DNA of 34,202 bases from Acinetobacter terrae (lineage in GTDB: Bacteria > Pseudomonadota > Gammaproteobacteria > Pseudomonadales > Moraxellaceae), in the NCBI RefSeq assembly GCF_013004375.1, contig NZ_JABERI010000033.1, forward strand, positions 1 through 34,202, in the 5' to 3' direction. The notes beneath the pieces are model-generated. The model ran no database searches. It was given only the letters and a program-made list of their open reading frames with translations, and was not told the origin of the DNA. Shown here piece by piece: positions 8,887 through 16,445 of this stretch. Numbering within the stretch: position 1 is the stretch's first letter; each line of letters opens with the position of its first letter. The position numbers and the translations under genes were made by a program.

Positions 8887-9372
8887 AGTGTATCCATTAC
8901 ATTTCCCTAGTGCTTTTATTGTTCTTTTTTTATATTTCATGATGCTAATTTTCATCAACAATACTTTAATGAAATAAGTAAAAAATTATGAAAATATTCG
9001 AACATTAAAAAACCAGTTGTATTAGCTAGCCGATCCCTACTTGCCATCATCACCCCCTTCCAATTGAGGCAGCTAAGATTGCCAGACCTAAACGTCTCAT
9101 TCGCATATTTACCACCAATAAGAAAAGAAAAACCCCGACAAGTTAATGAAGGGGTTATATGTCGTAATACGTTCGACAGGGAAGAAAATACAAATATCTT
9201 TCAATAAAAAAAAACTGTTTAACTCTCCCAAATTAAACAGTTTTGATTTGCGCCGAAACTTTAGAATTTTTTCAGTTATTCTTTGTTTTCACTCAATATA
9301 TAATCAAATCATTTCAACATTATGAAAACAAAAAAATATTATTACAATTAATCGTATTTTTTTGATTGGTTG
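8887..9372. other. Gene-poor stretch with hairpins
   Basis: I see no convincing gene of ordinary size here. On the minus strand ATG 9107-9109 opens a very short frame (MRMRRLGLAILAASIGRG), overlapped at its end by a second short frame starting MASRDRLANTT. Either could be a leader or small peptide but neither is recognisable. CCCC(GACAAGTTAATGAA)GGGG at 9133-9160 is a weak hairpin. The T-rich 3' part carries the strong terminator listed at 9206-9242. Confidence 0.4.
9206..9242 (-). terminator. Strong rho-independent terminator downstream of the 37-residue gene
   Basis: AACTGTTTAA (9213-9222) and TTAAACAGTT (9233-9242) form a perfect 10-bp stem. On the minus strand it is followed by a run of nine Ts. 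It is the first terminator after the small gene at 9373-9486. Confidence 0.75.
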
Positions 9373-9486
9373 TTAATTAACTTGCCTCAAACAATCCCGG
9401 CACATTTTGATTTCTCCATCCTCAACCGTGTAATCGAATTCAGTGACACCATGTAAGCCAAATAAGCACATTAAGAATTGGAGCAT
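9373..9486 (-). CDS. 37-residue protein with a CxxC motif
   Basis: ATG at 9484-9486 to TAA at 9373-9375. A purine-rich AAAGAGA lies 6 bases before the start. The protein begins MLQFLMCLFGLHG and ends GEIKMCRDCLRQVN. It combines a hydrophobic N-terminus, an acidic middle (EFDYTVEDGE) and CRDC, which could hold a metal with Cys7 or form a small zinc knuckle. I believe similar short proteins occur in Acinetobacter genomes but cannot confirm it. It has its own downstream terminator, and an intrinsic terminator sits 23 bases upstream of the start, so expression may be controlled by attenuation. Confidence 0.6.
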   Translation of the reverse strand: MLQFLMCLFGLHGVTEFDYTVEDGEIKMCRDCLRQVN

Positions 9487-9508
9487 GTATGTCTCTTTTA
9501 TTTCCGGC

Positions 9509-9616
9509 AAAAAAAATACCTCCCGAGGGTGGGAGGCAAAACTAAAAAATCAGAAACTACAGCGATAGATTCTATGGCGCGTATTCTATATACAATTAAT
9601 TTTCAATCACTGGCAA
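9509..9616 (-). promoter_or_regulatory. Promoter and leader with an intrinsic terminator upstream of the 37-residue gene
   Basis: On the minus strand TTGCCA (9611-9616) and TATATA (9587-9592), 18 bases apart, resemble a -35/-10 pair. About 45 bases downstream lies CCTCCC-ACCCTC-GGGAGG (9519-9536) followed by TATTTTTTTT, a strong terminator. The start codon of the small gene is 23 bases beyond. The predicted transcript is either a roughly 70-base RNA or, on read-through, the mRNA of the small gene. Upstream at 9647-9690 is a further self-complementary stretch (GCTCGCTTAAGCGGG). Confidence 0.5.
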
Positions 9617-9779
9617 AACATTACTTTTAAATTCAATTTAAAAAGCTCGCTTAAGCGGGGGTGGTATTAAGCGGGCCACTATTTGAGTACCCTTTAGTTC
9701 TTTTTAGCATGTTATTTTTTTTGAAATGAATAAAATATAGCACCTAAAATTTATGACAAAGTCCAAACATCAACCAGAC

Positions 9780-9812
9780 AGAAGATCAATTTTTGATTTA
9801 TGAAAGAGGTCT
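9780..9812 (-). mobile_element. Terminal fragment of an IS5-family element (copy c)
   Basis: Thirty-three bases ending AGAGGTCT match the 5' terminal region of the IS5-family element ending at 8886, including GAAGATCA and TTTTTGATTTATGAAAG. Nothing of the transposase remains. It abuts the start of the sulfur-gene region and probably marks an old deletion. Confidence 0.7.
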
Positions 9813-9823
9813 CTTTAATAATT

Positions 9824-10447
9824 TTAGCCTTTAAATACCCATACACTATTTAAAAAATTTTGCTGGGTTTGCCATGGCGTGATATGAAGGTCATGGTCAT
9901 AATGTACTAATCTAAAATCGTCACCCAACCTCTGCTTAAGCTGCGCTATGCTATAGCGTTGAACTGGTAAACCGCTACATTGAGTAGGACCATCTTCAGC
10001 AAAAGTAGACATAATCAAAAGCCCACCTGCTTTTAATGCCCCTTTCATATTTTCAATATATTGCTCTTGCTGCGGTTCACTAACCATAAAGTGAAATACA
10101 GCTCGATCATGCCAAAGATCAAAATATTGCTGCGGTAAATGAGCAGTACAAACATCATCCTCCAGCCAAGTGACATTTCCTAAATCAAGTCCTTTCTCAG
10201 AAACTCTCAATTTTGTCTTTTGTAATGCTGTCTTTGACAAATCAAGAACATAAAGATTTCTGTAACCTGCCTCAAGGAGCTGGTCTATAAGAATAGAAGC
10301 ACCACTACCAACATCAATAATATTTTGGCTTAGCTGTAGATTTTGAGATTTGATTAACTCTAATGTTTTTTGATCTTGTTCCTGATACCAACTGACCTGA
10401 TCAATATCTTTCGTTTGGTAAACATTTTCCCAATGACTCTGATTCAT
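9824..10447 (-). CDS. Class I SAM-dependent methyltransferase
   Basis: A 207-residue protein counted from ATG 10445-10447; a TTG seven codons upstream is also in frame. The Rossmann glycine motif I is IIDVGSGASILIDQLLEAG (about residues 45-65), followed by motif II acid in LYVLDLSKTAL. WLEDDVCTAHLP and FDLWHDRAVFHFM are motifs III and IV. The family resembles TehB/thiopurine-type small-molecule methyltransferases. It is the last gene of the minus-strand sulfur cluster, next to the relic of a second methyltransferase. A role in methylating a thiol, sulfide or metalloid is plausible from context only. Confidence 0.8.
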   Translation of the reverse strand: MNQSHWENVYQTKDIDQVSWYQEQDQKTLELIKSQNLQLSQNIIDVGSGASILIDQLLEAGYRNLYVLDLSKTALQKTKLRVSEKGLDLGNVTWLEDDVCTAHLPQQYFDLWHDRAVFHFMVSEPQQEQYIENMKGALKAGGLLIMSTFAEDGPTQCSGLPVQRYSIAQLKQRLGDDFRLVHYDHDLHITPWQTQQNFLNSVWVFKG

Positions 10448-10468
10448 ATCATTTAGTTCCACTTTCAA

Positions 10469-10702
10469 TTACGCACGAATAGTGAACGCACTGGAATAAT
10501 CCCAGACTTCCGCCGAAAAAGGATAATTCTACTGTCTTGCCCGCTCAGCCAGATACAGGATATTCCACCCTTCTCCTTCAGCAATTGCCAGTGTTTTACT
10601 TTCTATCCGGATTTTGTCCGCAATCTCCTGGATAAACAGATTAGCTGCTGTGCCATATAGATCCTGCATCTGTGCATATAATTCATTCCAGTGCTGACTC
10701 AT
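10469..10702 (-). pseudogene. Relic of a second SAM-dependent methyltransferase
   Basis: From ATG 10700-10702 the frame reads MSQHWNELYAQMQDLYGT, then TLAIAEGEGWNILYLAERARQ and an in-frame TAG. This is the N-terminus and the glycine motif (normally AEGEGRNALYLA) of a class I methyltransferase. After the TAG the same frame continues VWDYSSAFTIRA to TAA at 10469-10471, where VWDYS matches motif II of such enzymes. The catalytic remainder is missing, so this is a shortened, non-functional gene. Confidence 0.65.
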
Positions 10703-10731
10703 TTTCCTCAATCCATTGATACGCTATCAAA

Positions 10732-11067
10732 TCAGCTGGAAAACTCTTTAAAAGCATCCAGTGCATTTGCCGCATACATCAATGAAGGTCCACCACCCAT
10801 ATATACCGCAACGCCTAAAACCTCTTCCAGTTCCTGCAGGGTCATGCCCATTTTTACTAATGTCCTGACATGAAAGCCGATACAACCATCACAACGCGCC
10901 GCCACACCAATCGCCAAGGCAATCAGCTCCTTGGTTTTGGGATCAATCACGCCATCGCGCATAGCGGTCTGGGACAACTGATTGAAACTTTTCATTAAAT
11001 CAGGTGAATCCTGAGTTAAGGTTCTTAAACTGCCTGAAATGTTTTGGGTTAATTCTTTGTATTTCAT
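10732..11067 (-). CDS. Carboxymuconolactone decarboxylase/AhpD-family protein
   Basis: A 111-residue all-helical protein with the CMD/AhpD signature ELIALAIGVAARCDGCIGFH, including the redox CxxC and downstream His (about residues 48-67). LEEVLGVAVYMGGGPSLMYA follows. AhpD-like proteins use the CxxC pair in thiol-disulfide or peroxide chemistry. The gene starts 6 bases after GAGGG and lies 53 bases downstream of the rhodanese gene in the same direction, suggesting it is part of the persulfide operon. A disulfide- or persulfide-related role is inferred from context. Confidence 0.85.
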   Translation of the reverse strand: MKYKELTQNISGSLRTLTQDSPDLMKSFNQLSQTAMRDGVIDPKTKELIALAIGVAARCDGCIGFHVRTLVKMGMTLQELEEVLGVAVYMGGGPSLMYAANALDAFKEFSS

Positions 11068-11120
11068 AATGTTCCCTCAAATTAAGAAATCAACAATAAG
11101 ATTTTCTGTATTTCAACAGC

Positions 11121-11525
11121 TTATTTTTCTACCGGATAGCCTTGTTCCAGCCAAGCCTGATAGCCGCCCTGAACAGACTTCACCTGGGTAAATCCCATAT
11201 TTTGTAATGTATCTGTTGCCAATGCTGAACGGCCACCCGTGCCACAGATTAAATAGATCGGCTGATCTTTAAGATGTTCCAGTGCCTGCATGGTATCGCA
11301 ATGATGGCTAACCAAAGGATGCTGGTGAATTCTCATTTCTAAAACACCACGAGGATAATTAACCACCCTGTCTATCGCTGCCACCTGAAATTCATCCGGT
11401 TCCCGAACATCAATCAGGATTGTTTTATGGTTTTTCAGCGCCTCAAACAGTTCATCTACGCTCACTTCCTGAATCCGGCTTTTTGCATTCTGGATCAATT
11501 GCTCTGCAGTTTTCATCATTTTCAT
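11121..11525 (-). CDS. Rhodanese-domain sulfurtransferase
   Basis: A 134-residue single-domain rhodanese. It has the CH2A-like motif LIDVREPDEF (about residues 36-45) and the active-site loop YLICGTGGRSA, with the catalytic Cys at about residue 93. The end GGYQAWLEQGYPV is typical. Rhodaneses move sulfane sulfur between thiosulfate, glutathione persulfide and thiols. It has no signal peptide, so it is cytoplasmic. It lies downstream of the TauE/SafE and Blh genes, which is the usual company of this enzyme in BigR/SqrR-controlled clusters. GAGG stands close to the first ATG; the ATGs at codons 3 and 4 are alternatives. Confidence 0.9.
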   Translation of the reverse strand: MKMMKTAEQLIQNAKSRIQEVSVDELFEALKNHKTILIDVREPDEFQVAAIDRVVNYPRGVLEMRIHQHPLVSHHCDTMQALEHLKDQPIYLICGTGGRSALATDTLQNMGFTQVKSVQGGYQAWLEQGYPVEK

Positions 11526-11781
11526 TCTTCCTCGCTCATCAAGATCATATTTATATTTTACAAACTATCATTAAGTAGATTAAAAGCTCTTTGTTGCAAG
11601 CTCCCACCGCGGCTGTTTCAGCACTGTTGCAGCAATCACGCTATTGCAAACAGTCTATTTGCTAAAGTCATTTCAGACTCTACACCTGTTGGATATTCAT
11701 TCAAATGACAGAAAAACAGGCTATTCATCTGTCATCCAGAATCTGACCTTCTATCTTTATCTGTAAAAATATTTCACGGGA

Positions 11782-12570
11782 CTAGCCCATGAGTGCTGAA
11801 TAAATTAAATACACAGCCACCCCAATCACAGTGGTGGCAAAAATTTTCTGTACCCTATTACTTTCAATCCGGTGCATCAGACTGCGTCCAATCAACATCC
11901 CCACAATACAGGCCAGAACAAAAGTCAGCGTGACCGAAACTGGATATTGAAAACCATCCAGCACGTGTGCAGTAATACTGACACCGCCAATCAGGAAAAT
12001 AATCATCAGGGAAGTCGCGACGATACTGCGTATATCGAGGTCTGTCACTTTGCGCAGTGCTGGGACAATCACAAAACCACCGCCCACTCCAAGCAAACCG
12101 GTCAATAAACCGGCCACCACCCCAATACCAGCGAGGGACGAGGCCGTTTTCACATTCCAGATCAGGCGACCAGTCGTTTGATTGACCTTGCACAGTGCAT
12201 TTTCATGATCATGGACTTTATTAAAGAAGATCCGGTAGGCGACGAACAGCATCACCAGACTGAAAGCCAGCGTCAGCCAGACTGGAGAAACAATACCAGC
12301 CAGATGCACGCCATAGCGTGCTGAAGGAATACTGATCAGGGCAATCCAGAGTGCAGCGCGATAACGTACAATACGCTTGAATAAACCCTCGAACGTTCCA
12401 ACCAAGGCGGACAGAGTCACTGCCAGCAAGCCCACAGGCGCAGCCTGTGCCACGGTCCAACCCTGACTCGCCATCAGTGCCGGTACAGCCAGGATGCCGC
12501 CACCAGCACCGGTTAAACCCAGCAAGCCACCAATCGCCAACCCTTCCAGTATTAACACCCACATAGCCAC
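11782..12570 (-). CDS. Sulfite exporter TauE/SafE-family permease
   Basis: A 262-residue integral membrane protein with about eight hydrophobic segments in two repeats. Each repeat carries the family glycine motif: GGLLGLTGAGGGILAVPALM near the N-terminus and GLLTGLLGVGGGFVIVPALR in the middle. Members export sulfite, sulfoacetate or related anions. Within this cluster it would remove sulfite made by persulfide oxidation. The start is GTG at 12568-12570 after AGAGGA, with an ATG two codons later. The next upstream gene on this strand (Blh-type) ends 65 bases away. A second, different member of the family is at 22032-22832. Confidence 0.9.
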   Translation of the reverse strand: MAMWVLILEGLAIGGLLGLTGAGGGILAVPALMASQGWTVAQAAPVGLLAVTLSALVGTFEGLFKRIVRYRAALWIALISIPSARYGVHLAGIVSPVWLTLAFSLVMLFVAYRIFFNKVHDHENALCKVNQTTGRLIWNVKTASSLAGIGVVAGLLTGLLGVGGGFVIVPALRKVTDLDIRSIVATSLMIIFLIGGVSITAHVLDGFQYPVSVTLTFVLACIVGMLIGRSLMHRIESNRVQKIFATTVIGVAVYLIYSALMG

Positions 12571-12635
12571 TGTTCCTCTCTTTGCTCAAGTAATTAAACA
12601 AAAGACCAAACTTTTTGTTTAATCTTGAAACATGC

Positions 12636-13508
12636 CTATTTGAAGTAATTGAGTGGAAGTTTTAAATAAGAAACCCCATTCTCTTCTGGTGTTGGAAACT
12701 GCCCACCTTTCATGTTGATCTGAATGGAAGGCAGGATCAGCTTCGGCATACTCAGTCCGGCATCACGCTGCTGACGCATTGCTACAAAATCTGCTTTACT
12801 GACCCCGCTATGCACATGAATATTATGCTGTTTCTGCATCTGAACAGTGGTTTCACACTGATATTCATGACGTGACTCGGGCAGATAATCATGGCACAGG
12901 AAGATCCGTGTATCCTCTGGTAGTTCAAACAGCTTCTGTACTGAGTCATACAGGACAGGTGCACTGCCCTTTGGAAAATCACAACGTGCTGTACCATAGT
13001 CCGGCATAAACAGCGTGTCGCCGACAAAAACGGCATCTTCAACCACATAGCTCAGGCAAGCAGGCGTATGCCCCGGTGTTGCTATGTTATAAACATCCAG
13101 CTCACCGATTTTGAAATGTTCGCCATCTTCAAATAAATGATCGAATGGCTGATTAGCATTCACCTGCTTGAGATCCAGATGATAGATTGCAGCAAAGGTC
13201 TGCTGCACCACAGCAATTTTCTGGCTAATTGCAATTTTTCCGCCCAGTTCCTGTTTCAGATATTGGGCTGCAGTCAGATGATCTGCATGAACATGGGTTT
13301 CCAAAATCCATTCCACTTCTAAAGCCTGTGCTTTGACATAGGCAATGATACGATCGGCCTGTGTGGTTGAAGTGGTTGCAGATGCCGCATCATAATCCAG
13401 TACACTGTCAATGATGGCACAGCGCTTTGTAATTGGATCGGATACCACGTAACTGAAGGTATTGGTCGCCTCGTCAAAAAAATCCTGTACCAGTGGGTGT
13501 TTTGCCAT
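12636..13508 (-). CDS. blh: Blh-type metallo-beta-lactamase-fold hydrolase (persulfide dioxygenase-like)
   Basis: A 290-residue protein from ATG 13506-13508, which follows GGAG at a good distance. The metal motif HVHADHL appears at about residues 67-73, with ATPGHTPACLSYVVED, GDTLFMPDYGTARCDFP and LCHDYLP supplying further ligands. This matches the ETHE1/Blh/CstB-like group that oxidises glutathione persulfide to sulfite with an Fe(II) site. Blh is the classic partner of BigR in Xylella and Agrobacterium. Immediately upstream are the YeeE/YedE genes (stop and start 2 bases apart). A dioxygenase activity is known for the family, not shown here. Confidence 0.88.
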   Translation of the reverse strand: MAKHPLVQDFFDEATNTFSYVVSDPITKRCAIIDSVLDYDAASATTSTTQADRIIAYVKAQALEVEWILETHVHADHLTAAQYLKQELGGKIAISQKIAVVQQTFAAIYHLDLKQVNANQPFDHLFEDGEHFKIGELDVYNIATPGHTPACLSYVVEDAVFVGDTLFMPDYGTARCDFPKGSAPVLYDSVQKLFELPEDTRIFLCHDYLPESRHEYQCETTVQMQKQHNIHVHSGVSKADFVAMRQQRDAGLSMPKLILPSIQINMKGGQFPTPEENGVSYLKLPLNYFK

Positions 13509-13510
13509 GA

Positions 13511-13927
13511 TTATTCTCCAGCCCATTTACGGTGCAGCAATACGCCAATCAACATCGCGATAATAAAATAGAAGACCTGGTAATGCCCTAGGCCGATCAA
13601 GGTGAAACTTGGTGCTGGACATACCCCAGCAATCCCCCAGCCGATACCAAACAACAGGCTGCCAATGATTAAACGTGGGTCAAGTTTTTGACTGGTGGGC
13701 AATAAAATAGGTTCATTAAATACAGTTTTCGGTGCTGCAGAACGCATGGCTTTTTGAAAGGGAATAAATGCCACGGCAATTGCACCCATCATGACAAAGG
13801 CCAGACTGGCATCCCAATCACCAAACAGATCCAGGAAATCCAGCACTTTTTCCGGATTCGACATACCGGATAGCATCAGCCCTACAGAAAACAAACCACC
13901 GAAAATGAAAGCGAGCAAATTTTTCAT
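13511..13927 (-). CDS. YeeE/YedE-family (DUF6691) membrane protein, second half
   Basis: A 138-residue membrane protein with about four hydrophobic segments and the conserved GIGWGIAGVCPAPS motif (Cys at about residue 103), typical of the shorter YeeE/YedE partner in BigR-type clusters. The family carries sulfur compounds such as thiosulfate or persulfide across the inner membrane. Its ATG directly follows the TAA of the preceding half, with AGGAG inside the upstream gene, so the two are translationally coupled. Together they make the two halves of one transporter. Confidence 0.88.
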   Translation of the reverse strand: MKNLLAFIFGGLFSVGLMLSGMSNPEKVLDFLDLFGDWDASLAFVMMGAIAVAFIPFQKAMRSAAPKTVFNEPILLPTSQKLDPRLIIGSLLFGIGWGIAGVCPAPSFTLIGLGHYQVFYFIIAMLIGVLLHRKWAGE

Positions 13928-14359
13928 TTAGAAAGCTCCTGTAATATGGCGAATCATATAAACAGTGACGAAACCGGCAAACATGAAACTCATGGTGGCC
14001 ACGATGGAACGTTTAGATAAACGGCTCATCCCGCAAATGCCATGACCACTGGTACAGCCTGAACCTAAGCGTGTACCAAAGCCGACCAAGAGACCTGCAA
14101 CCATCATCATCAGCGGACTCGCATTCAATTCAATTTTTGGCTGAACAAACAGTCCATAGATAAATGGCACCGTGATTAAGCCCGCCATGAACCAGATCGC
14201 AGGTGTTTTAAACATCGTTTTAGGATTCAGCACCTGTCCGATTAAGCCACTGATGCCTGCGATACGACCATGCACATACAGGTAACCGACCACAGCTACG
14301 CCAAGCAATAATCCACCTAAAAATGCGATGAGAAAATCATGCATAGTAAATCTACTCAT
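13928..14359 (-). CDS. YeeE/YedE-family membrane protein, first half
   Basis: A 143-residue membrane protein with about four hydrophobic segments and the signature GSGCTSGHGICGMSRLS (about residues 95-112). The Cys residues of this motif pass sulfane sulfur in YeeE-type transporters. It is the first gene of the minus-strand operon, reading away from bigR, with 96 bases between the two start codons. ATG 14357-14359 is used here; a second ATG is five codons in. Confidence 0.88.
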   Translation of the reverse strand: MSRFTMHDFLIAFLGGLLLGVAVVGYLYVHGRIAGISGLIGQVLNPKTMFKTPAIWFMAGLITVPFIYGLFVQPKIELNASPLMMMVAGLLVGFGTRLGSGCTSGHGICGMSRLSKRSIVATMSFMFAGFVTVYMIRHITGAF

Positions 14360-14366
14360 TTACAAT

Positions 14367-14385
14367 ATATAATTTTATATTATAT
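14367..14385. promoter_or_regulatory. Palindromic operator between bigR and the persulfide operon
   Basis: ATATAAT-TTTAT-ATTATAT is a perfect 7+7 inverted repeat inside the 96-base divergent intergenic region. It is an AT-rich palindrome of the size and base composition of BigR/SqrR operators. It lies 8 bases before the first YeeE-type gene, well placed to block its promoter. Binding by the neighbouring ArsR-family protein is inferred. Confidence 0.65.
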
Positions 14386-14455
14386 AATAAATAAAAATAT
14401 TCAAGCAGAAGTACTGATTATTTTGTATCTCATTATTGGTTATTAGGACGCATTC

Positions 14456-14767
14456 ATGAACACTGCTCAGTTAAAAGCGCGAATAGACTTTGCACAAGTC
14501 GATCTTGTCAGTGATTGTCTGAAAGTTTTGTCAAACCCGGATCGTCTTAAAATTCTGTGTGTCCTGGTTGAAGGTGAGCTCAATGTACAGCAAATTGAAC
14601 TACGCACTGATATCCAGCAACCTACCTTGTCACAACAATTGACTGTACTGAGAAAAGCAGACATGGTCAGCACTCGTCGTGAAGGTAAACAAATTTTCTA
14701 TCAGGTCTCTGATCCTAAAGTACTTGCTCTTATGCAAACGTTGTATCAACTGTATTGTGGAGTTTAA
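14456..14767 (+). CDS. bigR: BigR/SqrR-type ArsR-family persulfide-responsive repressor
   Basis: A 103-residue winged-helix protein. The start ATG follows AGGA at 6 bases. The recognition region is QPTLSQQLTVLRKADMVSTRREGKQIFYQV. Cysteines are at positions 21, 35 and 101. A Cys in helix 2 (ILCVL) paired with one near the C-terminus (LYCGV) is the arrangement used by BigR and SqrR to form a tetrasulfide link when persulfide is present, whereas metal-sensing ArsR proteins use other Cys clusters. It is divergent from the YeeE-Blh operon, as in known BigR loci. Hence it likely represses those genes until sulfide/persulfide appears. Confidence 0.88.
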   Translation: MNTAQLKARIDFAQVDLVSDCLKVLSNPDRLKILCVLVEGELNVQQIELRTDIQQPTLSQQLTVLRKADMVSTRREGKQIFYQVSDPKVLALMQTLYQLYCGV

Positions 14768-14771
14768 ACAA

Positions 14772-15134
14772 TCAATGTATCCAAAAAGAAATGATCAGCA
14801 GAAGCCCCGTCAGCAAGGTAAATAGATTGAGCCAAACGGGATGCTGGGTGTGATAATCAGGCAAAAACTCTGTCTGGGTTAATGATTTCAGTCCGGTACG
14901 GTATTGCCGAATCGATGCCAGATTAATCAGCATACCAAAGACAATCACCACAATACCCAACCAGTGACTATATACAATCTTATGTTGGTACTTCACAGGA
15001 TCTACCAACTGAATGAGTAGATTTGATTTTTCAATTACAAAACCAAAGGCAATCAGGGCTAAACCACTCCGGTTCCATGCCAATGCTGTGCGCTCCAGAG
15101 CAAACAAGACCCGTGGATCTTCGAGATTTGACAT
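14772..15134 (-). CDS. YidH/DUF202-family membrane protein
   Basis: A 120-residue protein with the family opening LEDPRVLFALERTALAWNRSGLALIAFGF, where ERTxLAWxR is the DUF202 signature. Three hydrophobic segments follow (residues about 22-38, 56-74 and 100-118). Function is unknown for the family. It converges on bigR, ending 4 bases past the bigR stop, so it is in the neighbourhood of the persulfide cluster without being in its operon. Confidence 0.8.
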   Translation of the reverse strand: MSNLEDPRVLFALERTALAWNRSGLALIAFGFVIEKSNLLIQLVDPVKYQHKIVYSHWLGIVVIVFGMLINLASIRQYRTGLKSLTQTEFLPDYHTQHPVWLNLFTLLTGLLLIISFWIH

Positions 15135-15372
15135 ATCTTTCCCTTATAATTTAATAGTCACTGTTGATTATTTTTAACTCTTGGACAAATAGTCTTCAAT
15201 GTCCACAACTATAGCTCTAGCAGTTCTTGATGCCCTATTTCATCATGTGGAGCGTGAAACCTTGCCGTTCAGGGCAAGGAGGTAAGCGACTGGTGCAAGC
15301 CATGCGTCACAAATTGACGCAATCCTATAATATTTAGAAATAAACAATCCCTGTATGAGTTAATATTGATGC

Positions 15373-16425
15373 ATGAAAACCCTTAAAATCCGCATAAAAG
15401 ACAAACACTCAAAAATGCTAAACGAACTCGCATCTCAGGTGAATTTTGTTTGGAATTATGTAAATGATTTAAGTTTTAAACACCTCCAGAGAAAGCAACA
15501 ATTTTTCTCTGCATTTGATATGTCGCAATATACTGCTGGTGCTTCAAAAGCTGGCATCAACTTAAACAGTAATACAATACAAGCTATAACAGAAGAATTT
15601 GTTACTCGTAGAAAGCAGTTCAAAAAAGCTAAATTAAAATGGCGTGTTAGTAATAGAAAATCAGCAAGACGTTCTTTGGGATGGATTCCATTCAAAAAAA
15701 CTTGCATCAAGTATAATAATGGACAGATTCAATATCGAAAGCAGTGGTTTGGTCTTTGGGATAGCTACGGTTTAAGCAAGTATCAAATTAAAACAGGCTC
15801 ATTGGTAGAGGACAGTCGTGGGCGTTGGTATGTCTGCCTGGTCGTGGACAGCCTTAAAATCAAGCAATCAACAGCAACTAAAGCCATAGGTATTGATCTT
15901 GGCTTAAAGGACGTTGCAACCTGTTCTGATGGTACAGTCATTTCAAATCCTAAGTTCTATCGGAAATATAAGAAGAAACTAGGGATTGCTCAACGAGCAA
16001 AGAATAAAAAACGTGTACGTGCATTACACGCCAAGATTGCAAATTGTCGTAAAGATCATTTGCACAAAGCCAGCAACCAACTGGTTAGGGAAAATGCATT
16101 AATTGTCGTTGGCGATCTGAGTGCGAAAAAACTGGTTAAAACCAAGATGGCTAAGTCTGTTTTAGATACAAGTTTTTCAGCACTAAAAACAATGCTCAAG
16201 TATAAATGCGAGAACGCAGGGATATTGTTTGAAGAAGTCAGCGAGAGATAAATCTGTTCGAGCTGTGGTGAGATCACTGCAAGCAGTCCGAAAGGTAGAG
16301 CAGATTTGCGAATAAGAGTATGTGAATGTGAATGCGGAAGCCTAAATCATCGCGATTTAAATTCCGCTAAGAACATACTCGCGCTTGGGCATAAGCGTCT
16401 AGCAGTAGGAATCACCTCCATTTAG
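15373..16425 (+). pseudogene. tnpB: TnpB (RNA-guided nuclease family) with an in-frame stop before the zinc finger
   Basis: ATG 15373 opens 292 codons of TnpB: an N-terminal WED-like start MKTLKIRIKD, then the RuvC-I Asp in GIDLGLKDVATC (about residue 178) and IVVGDLSAKKL where the RuvC-II Glu is usually found. TAA at 16249-16251 follows EEVSER. The same frame resumes ICSSCGE and continues with the second CxxC (CECECGS) and the RuvC-III segment HRDLNSAKNIL, to TAG at 16423-16425. Family members have a YTxQ-like tetrapeptide at this point, so loss of about 9 bases would create the stop exactly. As written it lacks the zinc finger and the third catalytic acid. Note also Gly in place of Glu in VGDLS, which occurs in part of the family. 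Confidence 0.8.
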
Positions 16426-16442
16426 GGAGGTGAGGATGTCAA
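16250..16442 (+). ncRNA. Possible TnpB guide RNA (omega/reRNA) at the element right end
   Basis: In this family the guide RNA comes from the last part of tnpB and the right end, with the guide taken from the DNA beyond the terminus. Here that would be the 3' part of tnpB, the CACCTCC…GGAGGTG hairpin and the terminus GAGGATGTCAA, with a guide starting near 16443. The hairpin and terminus are also present in the minus-strand relic near 7888. No promoter or processing site can be read from the sequence, so this is an inference from family biology. Confidence 0.35.
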
Positions 16443-16445
16443 ATC

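Larger units (their letters stand above)
15240..16442 (+). mobile_element. TnpB-only IS200/IS605-type (IS1341-like) element
   Basis: The element consists of a single tnpB gene, with no tnpA visible, flanked by hairpin-forming ends. On the left are CCTTGCC-GTTCA-GGGCAAGG (about 15260-15280) and TGCGTCA-CAAAT-TGACGCA (about 15303-15322). On the right are CACCTCC-ATTTAG-GGAGGTG (16413-16432) and the terminus GAGGATGTCAA. The right boundary is supported by the second copy on the minus strand near 7881. The left boundary near 15225-15260 is approximate. Such elements need a TnpA in trans. Confidence 0.75.

Noticed and set aside
9055..9109. 18-codon frame MRMRRLGLAILAASIGRG as a leader peptide or small toxin
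   Set aside because: There is no regulatory codon run, terminator pairing or family match that would support it; mentioned only in the description of the stretch.
11526..11781. Possible gene remnant between rhodanese and TauE/SafE
   Set aside because: Minus-strand translation shows several stops and no recognisable motif; left as intergenic DNA.
11864..12193. Frames on both strands inside the TauE/SafE gene
   Set aside because: They are shadows; the 262-residue permease with paired glycine motifs explains the region.
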